DNA from: Hamiltosporidium tvaerminnensis
Lineage: Eukaryota > Microsporidia > Dubosqiidae
Assembly (NCBI GenBank): GCA_022605425.2
Contig: CM061253.1
Span: 62,001 to 126,000 of the forward strand
Direction: 5' to 3'
DNA length: 64,000 bases
The notes under the pieces were generated by a model. It had not been told where the DNA came from. It worked only from the letters and a program-made list of their open reading frames with translations, and did not search any database. How positions within the stretch are numbered: the stretch's first letter is position 1; every line of letters starts with the position of its first letter. The translations under genes were made by a program, and so were the position numbers. Shown here one piece after another: positions 1-12,300 of the stretch.

Positions 1-1276
1 TAAACAGAATTGAAGAAAGCATATTTAAAATTTTTTTTAACATTTCTAATTTTTTTTTTGTTTTTTCAGTATTTTTTTCTTTCATTTGAATTTTAAAATA
101 TTTTTCTAAACCTTTTCTTCCAATTATAGGTTTATCAAGTTTATAATCTTTTGGATGAACAGAAGATTCTGTCATTTCTATTTGATCAGAAAAATCTAAC
201 AAGTCAAAATTATCAGTTAATTCAGTCAAATCATCATTTTTTACATTGAAAAATTGATTTTCAAATTTTTTTGATATCGAAAAATCAATATCTTGAAAAA
301 ATATCTTTTCATAAAAATTCGAACCATCATTTTCTTCAATAAATTCTTCAGTAAAAAAATTCTTAGAATTTATTGAATTATTTATATTTGGTTTATTAAT
401 AGAAATACAAAAATTAGAATTTTTACTTTCAATAATTTTTTCGATATCAGAAACAGAATTCTGAAAATAAATATATCCCTTTAAATCTTCATCTTTTAGG
501 TTCATTATTCTGTCATACAAATTATCAACTTCATTTATAATTAAACTTTTATTTCTCATCATTTCTTTAATTCTTATTGATTCATAAACTAAATGCCAAT
601 AAATACAACATTCAATAATTCTTAATTTAACTCGAATATCCGATTTATAAAATCTTTTTACTAAATTATTCATATCTATCGTTAAAATATTTTCTTTATC
701 AATTATTCTTTCAATGAATGGTAAAAGATATAAAATATTAAATGAATTATCTAAAATCGATTGATTTACAATTTTTATAAATTTTTTAGATTTAAAAATA
801 CCTAAAATTGATAAATTTTCTGAAATTATTTCAAATATTCTAAACAATTCATTTTTATGATAAGAAGATTCAAAATCGAATTCAATTTTGTTTTCAATAA
901 TTATTATTAAAACTTTTACCATTAAAAAACTTACTGGTGGCATTAAATTACCAATTATAATTCTAAATGCAGAAATCAGTTTCAAAAAATATTTTTTGTT
1001 TTCAGTATCAAAATTTTTTAAAATAAAATAAATTTTCTCAAAAATTATTTCATGAATTTTAAATTCTTTGATTGTTTTGTTTATTTCATCATTTTTTATT
1101 GTAGTTAGTAACGATGAGATTTCACTGTATAAACTAAATATTTCTAAATCTTTCATATTTTTATATTTTTCAATATTGTTTGTTATAAATCCCTCTTCAA
1201 ATAATCTTATCTTCTCTAATTTATTACCTATAATTCTGTTTTTTATTTCTTTTAAATATTCTACTTTAAGTTGCAT
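1..1276 (-). CDS. Hypothetical protein, C-terminus cut by window edge
   Basis: A single open frame of 425 codons runs from an ATG at 1276-1274 to the window edge without a stop, so the C-terminus lies outside. No in-frame ATG is present in the codons just upstream. The N-terminal two thirds is a mix of Ile, Leu, Phe, Lys and Glu that looks like an alpha-helical solenoid. It is followed by an acidic, Asn/Ser-rich linker at about residues 285-385 and a lysine-rich, possibly coiled-coil end. No signal peptide, no clear membrane segment and no catalytic motif are seen. The 425-codon open frame in sequence this AT-rich is strong evidence of a real gene. I do not recognise the family and give no function. 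Confidence 0.75.
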   Translation of the reverse strand, partial: MQLKVEYLKEIKNRIIGNKLEKIRLFEEGFITNNIEKYKNMKDLEIFSLYSEISSLLTTIKNDEINKTIKEFKIHEIIFEKIYFILKNFDTENKKYFLKLISAFRIIIGNLMPPVSFLMVKVLIIIIENKIEFDFESSYHKNELFRIFEIISENLSILGIFKSKKFIKIVNQSILDNSFNILYLLPFIERIIDKENILTIDMNNLVKRFYKSDIRVKLRIIECCIYWHLVYESIRIKEMMRNKSLIINEVDNLYDRIMNLKDEDLKGYIYFQNSVSDIEKIIESKNSNFCISINKPNINNSINSKNFFTEEFIEENDGSNFYEKIFFQDIDFSISKKFENQFFNVKNDDLTELTDNFDLLDFSDQIEMTESSVHPKDYKLDKPIIGRKGLEKYFKIQMKEKNTEKTKKKLEMLKKILNMLSSILF

Positions 1277-2019
1277 TCTTCTTATTTTTTATGCCTTGCG
1301 TTTTATTTTTATTATTTTTTTAGTTTTATTTTTATTGGTTTTCTAAAAAAGGTATTTTTTTATTGATAATTTTAGTTTAGTAAAAAGGGTTTCCTAATAT
1401 TTCATTGGACAACAATGAATAATAATACATTTTGAATATATTAATACTAATTATTGGTATAAATGAAATCATTTTTTGTTATAAATTCATTTTCCTTTAT
1501 GAAACAATAAGACAAATGAGTTTTTTAAAGTAATTTAATTGTAAAATTTGAGTTTTGAATTTTTTTATTGAATTATTTCATTTAAAGAAAGAATCTTGAC
1601 TTCAATTTAAATGAAATCAATGTTTATTTTAATTAGATTTTAAAATTTTAAATTTTGAATATCAAATTAAACTGTAGGCCCTTAAAAACTTGCATAAAAA
1701 CAAACGCAAACCGCTTTTAATATCAAGCGAGAAAGATATTGTGTAAATAGTGTGAGATTTAGAAAATTACGGGGGAAAAGCAATGTGTTCTTTATAAATG
1801 AACTCATATATTATTTCATAAATATATTTATATAAACTTTCTTTTCTGTTTCATATCGAAAGTTTGATACTAATCTTTAAACAAAAGCAATCATTTTAGG
1901 TAAAATTCTTGAAAAAAGAACGCACAAATGAATTACGAACAGAAAATTTAAACAAATTACCAGTATGAAAAAAACTTCGAGCGAAATTTGAAGAAAATAT
2001 TTATAAATGCTTATTACTA
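1277..2019. other. AT-rich intergenic region, nothing recognised
   Basis: No supported open frame, RNA gene or repeat was recognised between the hypothetical gene and the first short retroelement. It presumably contains the upstream region of the gene that reads leftward. Confidence 0.5.
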
Positions 2020-2031
2020 TACAAACCACTT

Positions 2032-2260
2032 CCCGGGTGCAGAATTGGCTTGTAGTATTCTCTGCTTGTCGTAAGAGGCAACTAAAAAAGACTGATCCTC
2101 CATGTTAGGTTGCGCGTAGGGCTAACAACCCACCCTTTAAAACTACCTTGTTACGAAACCCGATAAGTAAACAAACCCACTGGAAAAAGACCGGTGGGCG
2201 ATATTACTAAGGGAGGCCAAGGCTCGCACAGGGCTGTAGTGCCAAGGATGAATGAATGAA
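2032..2260 (+). mobile_element. Short non-autonomous retroelement of RTE type, copy 1
   Basis: This 229-bp element is flanked by 12-bp direct repeats, TACAAACCACTT (2020-2031) and TACAAATCACTT (2261-2272), with one mismatch: a target-site duplication. The 5' part (CGTAAGAGGCAACT, then GGGCTAACAACCC and GTTACGAAACCC) matches the 5' end of the decayed RTE-like LINE near 30.75 kb. The last part (GGAGGCCAAGGCTCG, then GCTGTAGTGCC) matches that LINE's 3' end near 33.79 kb. The tail is a short GAAT repeat instead of poly(A), as is usual for RTE/BovB elements. It has no coding capacity. The structure implies a LINE that lost its interior and is mobilised in trans. Sister copies lie at 39362-39590 (-) and 62341-62575 (+). 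Confidence 0.85.
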
Positions 2261-2272
2261 TACAAATCACTT

Positions 2273-3396
2273 CAAAGAAATTTTTTTGTCTACAAGAACT
2301 ACGCAGCTCAAGCCTATAAATATTCAAAATAGATTATTAGGCGAATGAATATTTACTTTTTTATATTCTGTATTTTTACAGAACAAAAGACAAAAACGTT
2401 TAAAACGAACAAAGTTCATTTAACTTTAAATTTTTGGATGGGAGAAGATATATCATTTAAATTTGAATATATATGAATTTGGTAAATATTTGAATAAATT
2501 TTCTAAGGCGTCATAATAATTACTTGTTGACGTTCGAGTTATTCCAAAAAAATTAGTTATGATTATATTTTGACAAATTTTCAGCTTTATTCAGTATAGA
2601 AATTTATTATAGTAGGCATGGAAAGTTTACACTGCAATCATTTTGGTAAACCAGTAGATAATTTGATTATCTGAATTTAAAAGGCTGGATGTTACTGAGC
2701 AGGTGGCACAACGAAGTGGGGAAAACATACATTTACTCTCACTAAATAGAATAAATTTAAGTTTACAAAACGAAATTTAATTCACACTGTCCGAGAAGTT
2801 CTTGAAACAGGTACAATGAAAAAATGTTGAAGAAGAAGTGATTAAAACCGATTCAAATTTGTAATAATTTATTGGATATTCTTAGTTTTTATAAGAAATA
2901 AAATTAAGTACGCTTATCTAAGTGGGAATACCTTCATAAGATTCATCTCAAATAGTTGAAAATGTAAAAACCGGAGAATCATAGTCTTTAATTGGCTAAT
3001 AAATTTAATCTTGTATTTAAATTGGTTGTGAGATGATCGCTCATGTCATAAACTTGAGGTTTATTGGGCTAAAATACAGTAATATGTATGCTAAAAAAAA
3101 CGCAAGTACGTGAAAAAACAGAGACATTCATTCAGTCGATACAGCACAAAAAGACTCGGAAACGATTTTTTGACCAAAAAAGAAAGTGCGAGTGAAAATC
3201 AAATCTCGGGAGGGTTTAAAGAGGACTATAATTGAGTTTTATATATTGTGTTTAAAACATTGAAACTAAATTTTCATGCGAGTCCTCCAAGTAAATAGGA
3301 ATTTGTTTTAAACAACTAAAAACAAAAAAAATAATATTCTATATTTTAAATCAAGTATCTAAATTGATGAAACGACGAGATATAAAATAAAAAGTC
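2273..3396. other. AT-rich region without recognised features
   Basis: No open frame with coding character and no repeat seen elsewhere in the window was recognised. A slightly less AT-rich patch near 2650-2760 and 3090-3240 may be an eroded mobile element, but I could not assign it. Confidence 0.4.
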
Positions 3397-3407
3397 TAAT
3401 TAATGAG

Positions 3408-3532
3408 ATTACGTTGGCCGAAACTTAACCAATCATAAGATAATGTCTTTGGGACGCCTATAACTATGCGAAGCTATGATTTATTCTTTGATTGTCTTTC
3501 ATTCGTAGGGAAGGAACGAGCTAAAAAAGATA
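3408..3532 (+). mobile_element. SINE-like element of about 127 bp, copy 1
   Basis: The stretch from ACGTTGGCCGAAACTTAACC to the A-rich end GAGCTAAAAAAGATA matches 45062-45190 along its length. Direct repeats flank it: TAATTAATGAG (3397-3407) and TAATTAGATGAG (3533-3544), differing by one base indel. Target-site duplication plus an A-rich 3' end point to retroposition. There is no open frame. I could not identify an RNA polymerase III promoter or a tRNA or 5S ancestry with confidence. Confidence 0.65.
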
Positions 3533-3544
3533 TAATTAGATGAG

Positions 3545-6506
3545 CCAAAGATGTTGATAATTGCAAGAAACTGCTGATATACATGCGATATGCAAAAGAA
3601 AGAAAAATGACGGGCAAATTTTTATTTTGTAAGCCACGAAAGTGCTATTTTCATTGCAAAAAGATTTTAATTAGACTATCTATTACAATTGAACTTGCTA
3701 GATCAATATGCATCAATGGAACTCCAGCAATCTTAGGTATGCATTCTGGATTTTTTTCCTACATGAAGAAATAATTTACACAATCTATAATAACACATTG
3801 CATGTACATCACTATACATTTGTGTTGAAAACTTTCAAGATGATTTTTAAAAAAATATCTACTTACTTCAATAAACTATGTAAAATATATCTGTAGGCGA
3901 GCTTCTGTTGATTCTATTTTCTTTGTGTTTTTCTAAAGAAATTGTTGTTGTTCACACCGTGGTTCTATATCACACTAAATATGATGGCTCTCTAAATATT
4001 GCATGCTTAGCTGGGTTGTTGAATTAGTGGAAGAAATTATTTAGTTACAGACTAGTTGAAACTGTTATTTAATAAAAGGTATTGATAGCAAAGACGCTTT
4101 TCTTAGAATAGTCTACTTTGTGGATATATATTTCTACTTGAATTAATCGAAGTATTTGGTGCAAATATAATAGACGGTGCAAAATTATCTGCATTTTGGG
4201 AAGCCTAGAAATTTTAGTAGGTCAAGTTGTCATTTGGAATTTTGTAAATCTTCCATTGCTTGATTCAATTTTTGTCGAAAATCCAAAACTAACAATTATA
4301 CAAATATTGCAAGGCATTGTAATTTTTTTTAGCAAATAATTCGATTGATATTTTTCTACAAGGAATATTATTAAGACTTAAAGTGATAAACCGATTTTTT
4401 TCTCTATAACCTAAATTTGATAGATGATGGTGATTTAAAGAAAGCCAATTTAATTGAAATGTGAGACATTGGGCATATTCAAAAAAAATTCAAACATTAT
4501 AGTAAAAAAATTATTATGTAAGCACTTAGAACGTTTTCTACATTTCGCAAAATAGATATTACCATTACCTCTGCTATTTGCTATTGACTACTTGTATAAA
4601 TAGAGTTTCCCTAAGTTCTGCACACAATACTTAAAGCGAAAAATCGCTCAAATAAAATAATAACCCCGCGTGTCTCTTTCAAAAAAAAGACTCGTTTCAC
4701 GAATATTATAATAAACAAGCAACAACAATCTAGTCATTGGAAAAAAATATTTTAACGTATTTGATACAAAACATGCTTATTTTCTTAAAAAAACTATAAA
4801 TTTACAAAAATCGTAAAACTTTTTCATTAGGGTGTAGATACCAATTTTTATTCAAAGGAAGGCGGCCTCAAAAAGCTACAAACCCATGAATAAAATGAGT
4901 ATCTTCTTGGAAATCGGAATTGATTTTTATAAATATAATCAATTATACCATCCAAGACTAATATTCTAAAAATCAATCAAGAGGGTTCAAAAACACATAA
5001 TACTATAACAAGGCTTTACACTATTTATGAACACAATAGAAAACTAAATTCAAAGCTTGTTTATTTAATATAATAAATTTAAGATAGAATTTTCATGTTG
5101 TTCCTTAAGTTATCAATATAATCTTTATCATGTTTTGATACAACATAAACACCAAGGAATATAAATTAAAGAGAGTGAAATCAACTATAAAACTTTATAA
5201 TGAAAGAATTAAGATTTATATTTTCCTAAAACAGAAACTAAAAATATCGTAAATGAAAAGTTTTAGATAAAATTTAGTGATAATTTGATCCAAAAACAAA
5301 CAAATATATTCCACAAAACATCAAGAAACAAAAAAAATTTATAATACATGTAGGCTTTTGTATATATATTTTTCTTTTTTTTCTTCTTAATATGTCAGTG
5401 GGTAGTATTTTATTCGTAATAAATGTTTTCAATTAGTATTTATTTACCTTATCATAAAGAATAAGCTGTAAAAAAAAAACTAAATTTTTCTTTTTCGGCC
5501 ATACTTACTTAATGTTAAGACAAGGTTTTTATAATACATACATATTGGTGGAATTTATTTTAGTGAATTTTTGTATTTAGCTGTTAATTATTATATTTTA
5601 GTGATTTTCCAACGTATGCTTTAAAAGTATTAGATATTATTTTTAAATGTTAAGATTACAATTATAATAAAGCTTATCTTACAATCTAAAATTATGATTC
5701 TTACTAATCCATAAAAAATAAAAATTTATTCAGATTTCTTTCTGCTTTTTGGTTTAAAATGCGAAAAAAACTATTCTTAAACTAAATTATTCATCTCTTT
5801 ATTATCCACCAGGAGCAATATTCATTCGTAATAGAATTCACAACTCAAACATAAGTATTTTCATTTAAATAGTATTTACAGACAAATTAAATAAAGAAAC
5901 ATTTCAATTTATTGACTAAAATTTTTATTTAAAATTTCTCAGAAAATTTGCTTGAAATTTAAATTTTTAATCAGAGAAGTATATTAGACTTGCCATTTTA
6001 AAAATAATTTAATTATTAGATTTATATTTTTTTGGATTCTATCAGTAAAATTAGAAACATGATGTTTACTTCTTAATTCTTAAAACATATTATACTAATT
6101 ATAAATTATTCCTACCTTGCAATAAACAAATTATTTTTAATTCAAGTTTAATATTTGCATTTTTACCTCGAAACTGTTTTTAGTCATTGTAAATAAATGT
6201 TCTTTCAATATTTAAACTTTTTTAAGCAAACATCACTTGGAAAAATAAAATTAAAAAACTTTTTTATATTTAAAAGATACTTTTCCCAAAAATACATATA
6301 TTTTTATTATTACATCGAATACTTACTTAAATATATTATAAAAAATCTAGGGATCTTTATTTTGCCAGAAATTAGATATATCGATAAAACATAGGATTGT
6401 GTTTTAAGCCGCATATAATACTTTCGAAACATATAATTTTATAAAATCTCTTTTATATTTGCTATACATTCTTCTCATAAATAATATCGTGTAAGAATAA
6501 ATAAAA
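3545..6506. other. Long AT-rich region without recognised genes
   Basis: About 3 kb of sequence with only short, low-complexity open frames dominated by Phe, Ile, Lys and Tyr. None has a recognisable domain or a related copy in the window. Nothing supportable was found on either strand. Confidence 0.45.
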
Positions 6507-6519
6507 ATGACTTTATTAT

Positions 6520-7091
6520 TTTTTATTTAATAAAATTCTGGGTTAAAATATTTTTTACCATTTTTTACATGTTTTCTTCTACCTCTTTAACCACTTTTGT
6601 CTCTTCTTCCAAATCCGACTCTTCATTTATGTTATTGGTCGGTTCCTCTAAAGTGGTTCCTCCTTGTAAAATAAAGGGGGCTTTATATTTTGGTTTAAAA
6701 TTTTTGGCACCATCTTCCTCTGTTTTCGCTTCTTTTAAAGGGGGTATTGGTTCCTCATGCATCTCTGATCTCATAATAACACCCATTGACGCTCTCTCCC
6801 AGCTCTCTTCGGCATTTAGTCCTGACTCAAGTCCTCTTCGTCGATCAAAGGAAATAGTTTCGACTGTCTTTTTAAGTACTATAGACTGAATGTATGCTTC
6901 TACATTCATGGGTATTTCTAGTCTTTTAAGATGAGATTTATGGTATTTTGTCACAATACCGTCCCAGGTCATCACATAAGGGATTATCTCAACACTACAC
7001 TTATAAATAAGGCCCAACTCATTGGCTAGCAGGTCATACTTCCTAAGTTTTTCAGTTTCAACTATTTGAAGTGAATCTTGGGAAGTGATTC
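6520..7091 (-). mobile_element. R2-type non-LTR retrotransposon, recent 5'-truncated copy
   Basis: This 572-bp insertion carries only the 3' end of the element whose full copies are at 9379-13158 and 18458-22238. A perfect 13-bp direct repeat, ATGACTTTATTAT, flanks it at 6507-6519 and 7092-7104. The remaining frame (6565 to about 7085, -) is open and encodes the end of the endonuclease domain and the acidic C-terminal tail. The element ends with the family's short 3' UTR around TAACCCAGAATTTTATT. Heavy 5' truncation plus a duplicated target is the signature of target-primed reverse transcription that stopped early. Its open frame and perfect duplication suggest it is young. It is a dead fragment without reverse transcriptase. 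Confidence 0.92.
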
Positions 7092-7104
7092 ATGACTTTA
7101 TTAT

Positions 7105-7879
7105 AAATTCAAAAGCCTAAAAATTATAATCTTACAATAATTCGTAATTTTTCTATATTTAGTATCTAGAAATGAAAATATACCAAGCAAGTTCTTTATA
7201 AAACTATACATAAAAATGTAAACCTTTTTTTATAAAAATTTACCTTTGGCATAGTAATTAAAAGTTATCTAAATTTATATTATTTTTTGAATATCATAAC
7301 CATTGAGTATAGAGTTCTACCTTTATAATTGTGATTATAGAATACTTACAAACAATCGAATTTTAAAATAAAATAAATTTTTATTTAATAAAACCTTTGT
7401 TATATAAAATCTATTATATAACCAACAGTGTCTATATGAAAGCTATAACTCACCTGGAACTATAAAATAATTCGAAAAAAATGGGACCCTTTAGAAATAG
7501 TGTTCTGATTAAGAATATGACTCTTATATTAGTTCCTTGATCTTACACAGCTAATAAGAGTGTGTAGAAGTAGAAAATAAAACGTCTCGAAACATTCATA
7601 CTCCAAATAAACATTTGCATTGACTATCGGTAACTATTCTTTTTAGATTGTAGCACATCATATGAACAGAATTTTTTTCATATTTTTTAAAGTTTTAATT
7701 TTAAAAATTGCATTCAATTTTAATCATTTCGTTCGGATTTTGTTTCTAATTATTTTAAAAATCCATGAACAACTGTAAATAATATTAATATTTAAAAGCA
7801 TCTTTACTGGAGATTTATTTATATCCTTTATAATATTTCAATAATTTTATTTAAAAATATCACATCTTTTAAACAAAAA
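7105..7879. other. AT-rich spacer, nothing recognised
   Basis: No gene or recognisable repeat was seen between the truncated retrotransposon and the 650-bp repeat. Confidence 0.45.
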
Positions 7880-8550
7880 TCGCAAGTGTTATATTTTTTT
7901 CATAACATTAACGTAGTTCTGGTTTTAACATAAATAGCTGCCGGCAACACTACATTAGTACCTCTTACGATACTTACTCCCAAAGTCTCTCATCTAAAAG
8001 GTATGTAGAACCCAATTAACGGGCGAGGTAGTTGCCAATAATTTGTTAATTTTGTTGCATAGAGTGTGATCGTAGGTCTAAACCTCCCATAAAACTTTTA
8101 AGTCTATCAGATTCCACTTACTCTATACTTTTCGAACCGAATAAACTTACTGCTAAAATATTTATCTCGGTGACTTATATGAAGTCCATTTAACAGTGCA
8201 ATGTCATATTAACAAGTATTCTGCTATTTAGCTTCCTGGCTTTTTAAAAGGTATGCTTTTCCGTATCCTCTAAACACTAAGTTTTCAACCCAAGTAATAA
8301 GGCTAGGTTTACATGCTTCTACATGGAAATTACCTACAGATTCACTCGTTGTTTCCAATCTAGTTACATGGAAATAAAAACCTAACTCTTTAGAAAAAAA
8401 ATTCACAATTTTATAGATTTTCTCTTCTTTCTAAAACTCCCCTAGAACAACTTAAAATCTAATATGTTATTGTATTGCAGGAATCCAAACAATGCCATAG
8501 ATCAATTTCATCTGATAATTACTAAGTAGATAGTTTTTAGTGCGGTTATC
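7880..8550 (+). repeat. Dispersed 650-bp non-coding repeat, copy 1
   Basis: This is one member of a family recognised by shared blocks in fixed order: ATTAACGTAGTTCTGG, GTGTGATCGTAGGTC, CCACTTACTCTATACTTTTC, CAGTGCAATGTCATATTAAC, GCTAGGTTTACATGCTTC and, near the far end, TAGTTTTTAGTGCGGTTATC. The same order occurs at 53000-53660 and 59845-60545 on this strand, and at 25195-25835 and 58985-59620 on the other. Base composition is less AT-rich than the flanks. No conserved frame is present. It could be a solo long terminal repeat, the untranslated end of an unseen element, or a non-autonomous transposon. Its edges are approximate. Confidence 0.8.
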
Positions 8551-8904
8551 TTCTATTCACAAATTATTCTTTCAATAACATCATAAAATTGTATACTTGA
8601 CTAAATTAAAAAATTTAATAAATTTAATTAGGAAGTTATACAAGAATGAATAAATCAATCCAGCATATCACTAGCAGAAACTGTTTTTTTCTGACAAAAA
8701 AAACAAATCACACGAATTAAGATTAGATGTAAAGTGAAAGGAATAAACGGAAAATAAATAGCTTAATCCTCAAAAAAATAAAACAAAAAACAGCAGAAGA
8801 GAAATATACTGACTTAAAAAAACAATAAATTTTTAGTAGTAAATTCCTCAAAACCCTTTTACGAATTCCGAATTCAAAAAAAACTAAATAAAAAACAAAT
8901 ACAT

Positions 8905-9075
8905 TTATAATTATCTAAATTAAAATAGTAAAAGATTATAATTCAGTAATATATATAATAGTAAATTATCTAAATTAAAAATGTAAATGATTATAACTGA
9001 GTAATAAATATTTATAAATTACTAAATTTAAAGTGTAAAAGATTATAAATTAGTAAATTAAGATTATAAATATAC
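8905..9075. repeat. Degenerate AT-rich tandem repeat
   Basis: About three imperfect units of roughly 60 bp carry the words AATTATCTAAATTAAAA, GTAAAAGATTATAA and CAGTAAT or GAGTAAT in the same order. Nothing coding is present. It looks like a small local minisatellite. Confidence 0.6.
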
Positions 9076-9264
9076 TCACAAATATTTTTTCTGTAGAATA
9101 TAAAATTCAGTTAGTTTTTATAAGATTGACACCTAATACATTATAATTTATCTATAATTTTACCAAAAAAAATGTTAAAATATTTATTTTAATTATTTGA
9201 TTTCATTTAGATAAAAATAAATAGAAATATTCTTTAAATATAATTTTAATGTAAAAACAATCTC

Positions 9265-9378
9265 TGTTCTTATCAATCCTTATTCTTCTTATTCTTATTC
9301 CTCTTATTCTTCCTATCAATCCTTATTCTTATTCTTCCTATCAATACTTATTCCTCTTATCATTATTATTCTCATTCC
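9265..9378. repeat. Pyrimidine-rich TTATTC simple repeat
   Basis: Runs of TTATTC, CTTATTCCTC and CTTCCTATCAAT fill this stretch. Its last 14 bases (9365-9378) are the upstream half of the target-site duplication of the adjacent full-length retrotransposon, so the element inserted into this simple repeat. Confidence 0.7.
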
Positions 9379-12300
9379 ATATGAGTAGAAGGAAAAAAGT
9401 AGACAGCGAAAATATAAAAATTGAAAAAATAAAGGCTGTAAACAACTTGGAGAACAGCGCAGGAGAGATTTTGATGTGTGATGTAGATGTAGCAATGTTA
9501 TCCGAGAGAATTCCACCTCCACCGACCTTCCATAACACCACCCACCAACCACCAAGAAGTAGTTGCCAGACTAGTCTAGTCTGCTTGGTTGACACCATAC
9601 CCTCGTCTTCTGGTACCGATGCCACTGCGTTTGGACCAGCCAACGGCATGACAAACCTCAATACAGATGCCATTCTAGAAGGGAATCGAATGATGGTATT
9701 GCACTCAATACTTGACTCTGTCACAGTCGTAGAGCAGGAATGGCCTAGATCTGCTATTCTAGAGTTCAAAAGGGTTTGATAGAATGCCCAGAAATGGCTG
9801 GCTCGCTACTCTGAGGTACTATAATGAGAAATTTAGCTGCACACTAGATATAGATGCGTTTAAAAAATTCCACAAAAGGCGGCAGAAAGAGAAACTAAGC
9901 AAGAAGAGAACAGAGAGATATGTAGAATCGCCATTTTTCTGACTGAGCAATGTACCTTTACTGACACGGAGTACATAAACCTGTGAGATAAATTTTTGAG
10001 TAAAATCAAACAAATCTCACAGAAGAAAATTAGAAAAGAGGTGGTCAGAACTCGAAATCTTCCAAGTGAATTGGTTGAAAGTAAAGTTTTGGACCTTATT
10101 AATCGAATTATCGGTGATATGCTGATTCTTATGTGCCGATGACGATAACATAAGTAGCACGGATAATCCAGGCAGCCCAGGTATGCTATGACGAGGCAAC
10201 ACGCAAAGAAAAGCCTAGATCCGCTTGGAAGGAAAACATAGAAAGTAAAATTTCTAAGTTAGTACTTTCCAAAGATCTTCTCGAGAAGGCTTGTAAGCAG
10301 GAAAAGCTCTCCACTTCTGAAACGAAGAGCCTTAGAAAATCATGCGAGAATTTAATTTAAACTTGAGCAGTGTAACTGATCTTTCTGAGGCTTTAGTTAA
10401 GAAGAATGAATCTTTGAATGTTTACGAGAAAAAAATTGCGATACATGAAAGTAGGAAGCAATTCCGAAAAGAGAATCGTATGTTTGAGCTTTTCCATGGT
10501 CAATTTTATCGTGGGTTATCTGAGCGTATAGAATCCGAGCATGTGGTTAGCCGTGATGAAATTGTGAGTTTTTGGTCTACAATGTGGAACAAAATGATGA
10601 GACAGTCACGTATGATGATTATTTGATTCCATTTGTATCAGATAATCATCTGACCACGTTTCCTTCACTTGATGAATTTGTAAATATCATTAATTGGTTC
10701 CCAATTGGAAAGCTGCTGGAATTGATGGTATTTACAATTTTTTCATCAAGAAACTTACAACTCTTCACAAATATATTTATGATATTGTGAAAGTTATACG
10801 TTTAGAAGGAACACCTCAAGCTGATTGGTTTTACTGCGGGCTTACGTATTTGATACCGAAAGGAATTCCATGAAGAGGCTCTGACTACAGGCCAATCACT
10901 TGTATGTCCAACCTTTTTAAGTTAACCACAAAGTGTGTAACGAAAGTCGTTCAAATTGAAGTGGAAAGGCGAGGGTTGCTTACAGAGAACCAATTAGGGG
11001 CGGTAAGAGGTGTGCAGGGAGCGAAAGAGCAGGCTCTACTGAATATTGCCTTAAATAAAGAGTATGGAAACAATCTTAAGGCAACATGGATTGATGTTAA
11101 AAAAGCTTATAATTCAATAGATCATGCTTATTAAACTCAATGCATTGAAAACCAAAATTTACCTGATCTGATCTTAAAATTTATTGCAGATAATTATGTA
11201 AAAATAGATAGTTGATATATCAGTAGGGCCTGAAAAAATCATGAGCAAGAAGATTGATAGAGGGATTCTACAAGGAGATAGTTTGTCACCATTGTTATTT
11301 GTGTTGTGTATGGATCTATTAAGCCGAAAGCTTAATGAAAAACGCACAAAAGTGACAGTACAAACAGATGCAGAATCCCATTCTACTAATCATCTCTTGT
11401 TTATTGATGATCTAAAGCTACTTGCAAAAGACAGTTCCACATTGAGTGCTATGACAGGCGAGGCAAAGGAATTTTTAGAGGTGATTGGCTTTGAGATTAA
11501 CAAAGAGAATTCAGCCACAAATGATACGTGTTGTGAAGATACTGCTACTCTTCTAGAAGGTGTTAGTGTTTACAAATATTTAGGAATAATGGAAGATAGC
11601 AGAGGAATTCCAACACGTAGCTCATTTGAAGAAGTACAAAGCAAACTGATAGCAAAAGTTGAAAGACTTTGTCAGGCTAGATTAAACGCAAAAAAATTAT
11701 TTTCAGCAATCAATCAACATGCGATATCGTTAATCAACTACCACATAGGAGTACTTCGACTTGAACCGGCTGACTTCTCTAAGTTAGATGATGCACTGCG
11801 TGCGGTGTATGTGAAAAATAAGATACATATTCGCCCAGGATGTAAAGAGCGTTTGTATCTTCCTAGAACAGAACTTGGAAGAGGCCTACATAGTGTTTAG
11901 TTGCGAAGCGAACATATGCTTCTGCAACTCTTGGATTGTCTGAAAAAAAGTAAAGAAATATCAACTAGACGAGCAGCAATCCTCAAGGTGGACAATAATA
12001 ATAAAACCCATCTTGCACTAATAAAAGGCTTCTTAAAAGTAAAGTACAGGTTGGTAGAAGAAGTCACTAAGAAAAGTTTAGAAGAAGCTCAACTTGCAAA
12101 ACTATATAACGAAATAGAAAAACGAAAACTACATTCAAAGTTATATAATGCAAGGAAAAATGAGCTTGTGAGTGTTAGTGACTCTTCAAGATGGCTAAAG
12201 AGAGGAAATATTAGGCCACGAAATGAAGCTGTGTTCTGCTATATCCAGGATATAAATGTATTCTGGGGAGCAGATGGTGTGTGTCAACATTGCGGGAAGG

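Noticed and set aside
9316-9769. Open frames on the minus strand opposite the start of the full-length retrotransposon
   Set aside because: They are antisense shadows of the element's N-terminal coding segment; the same antisense frame appears opposite the other copy.
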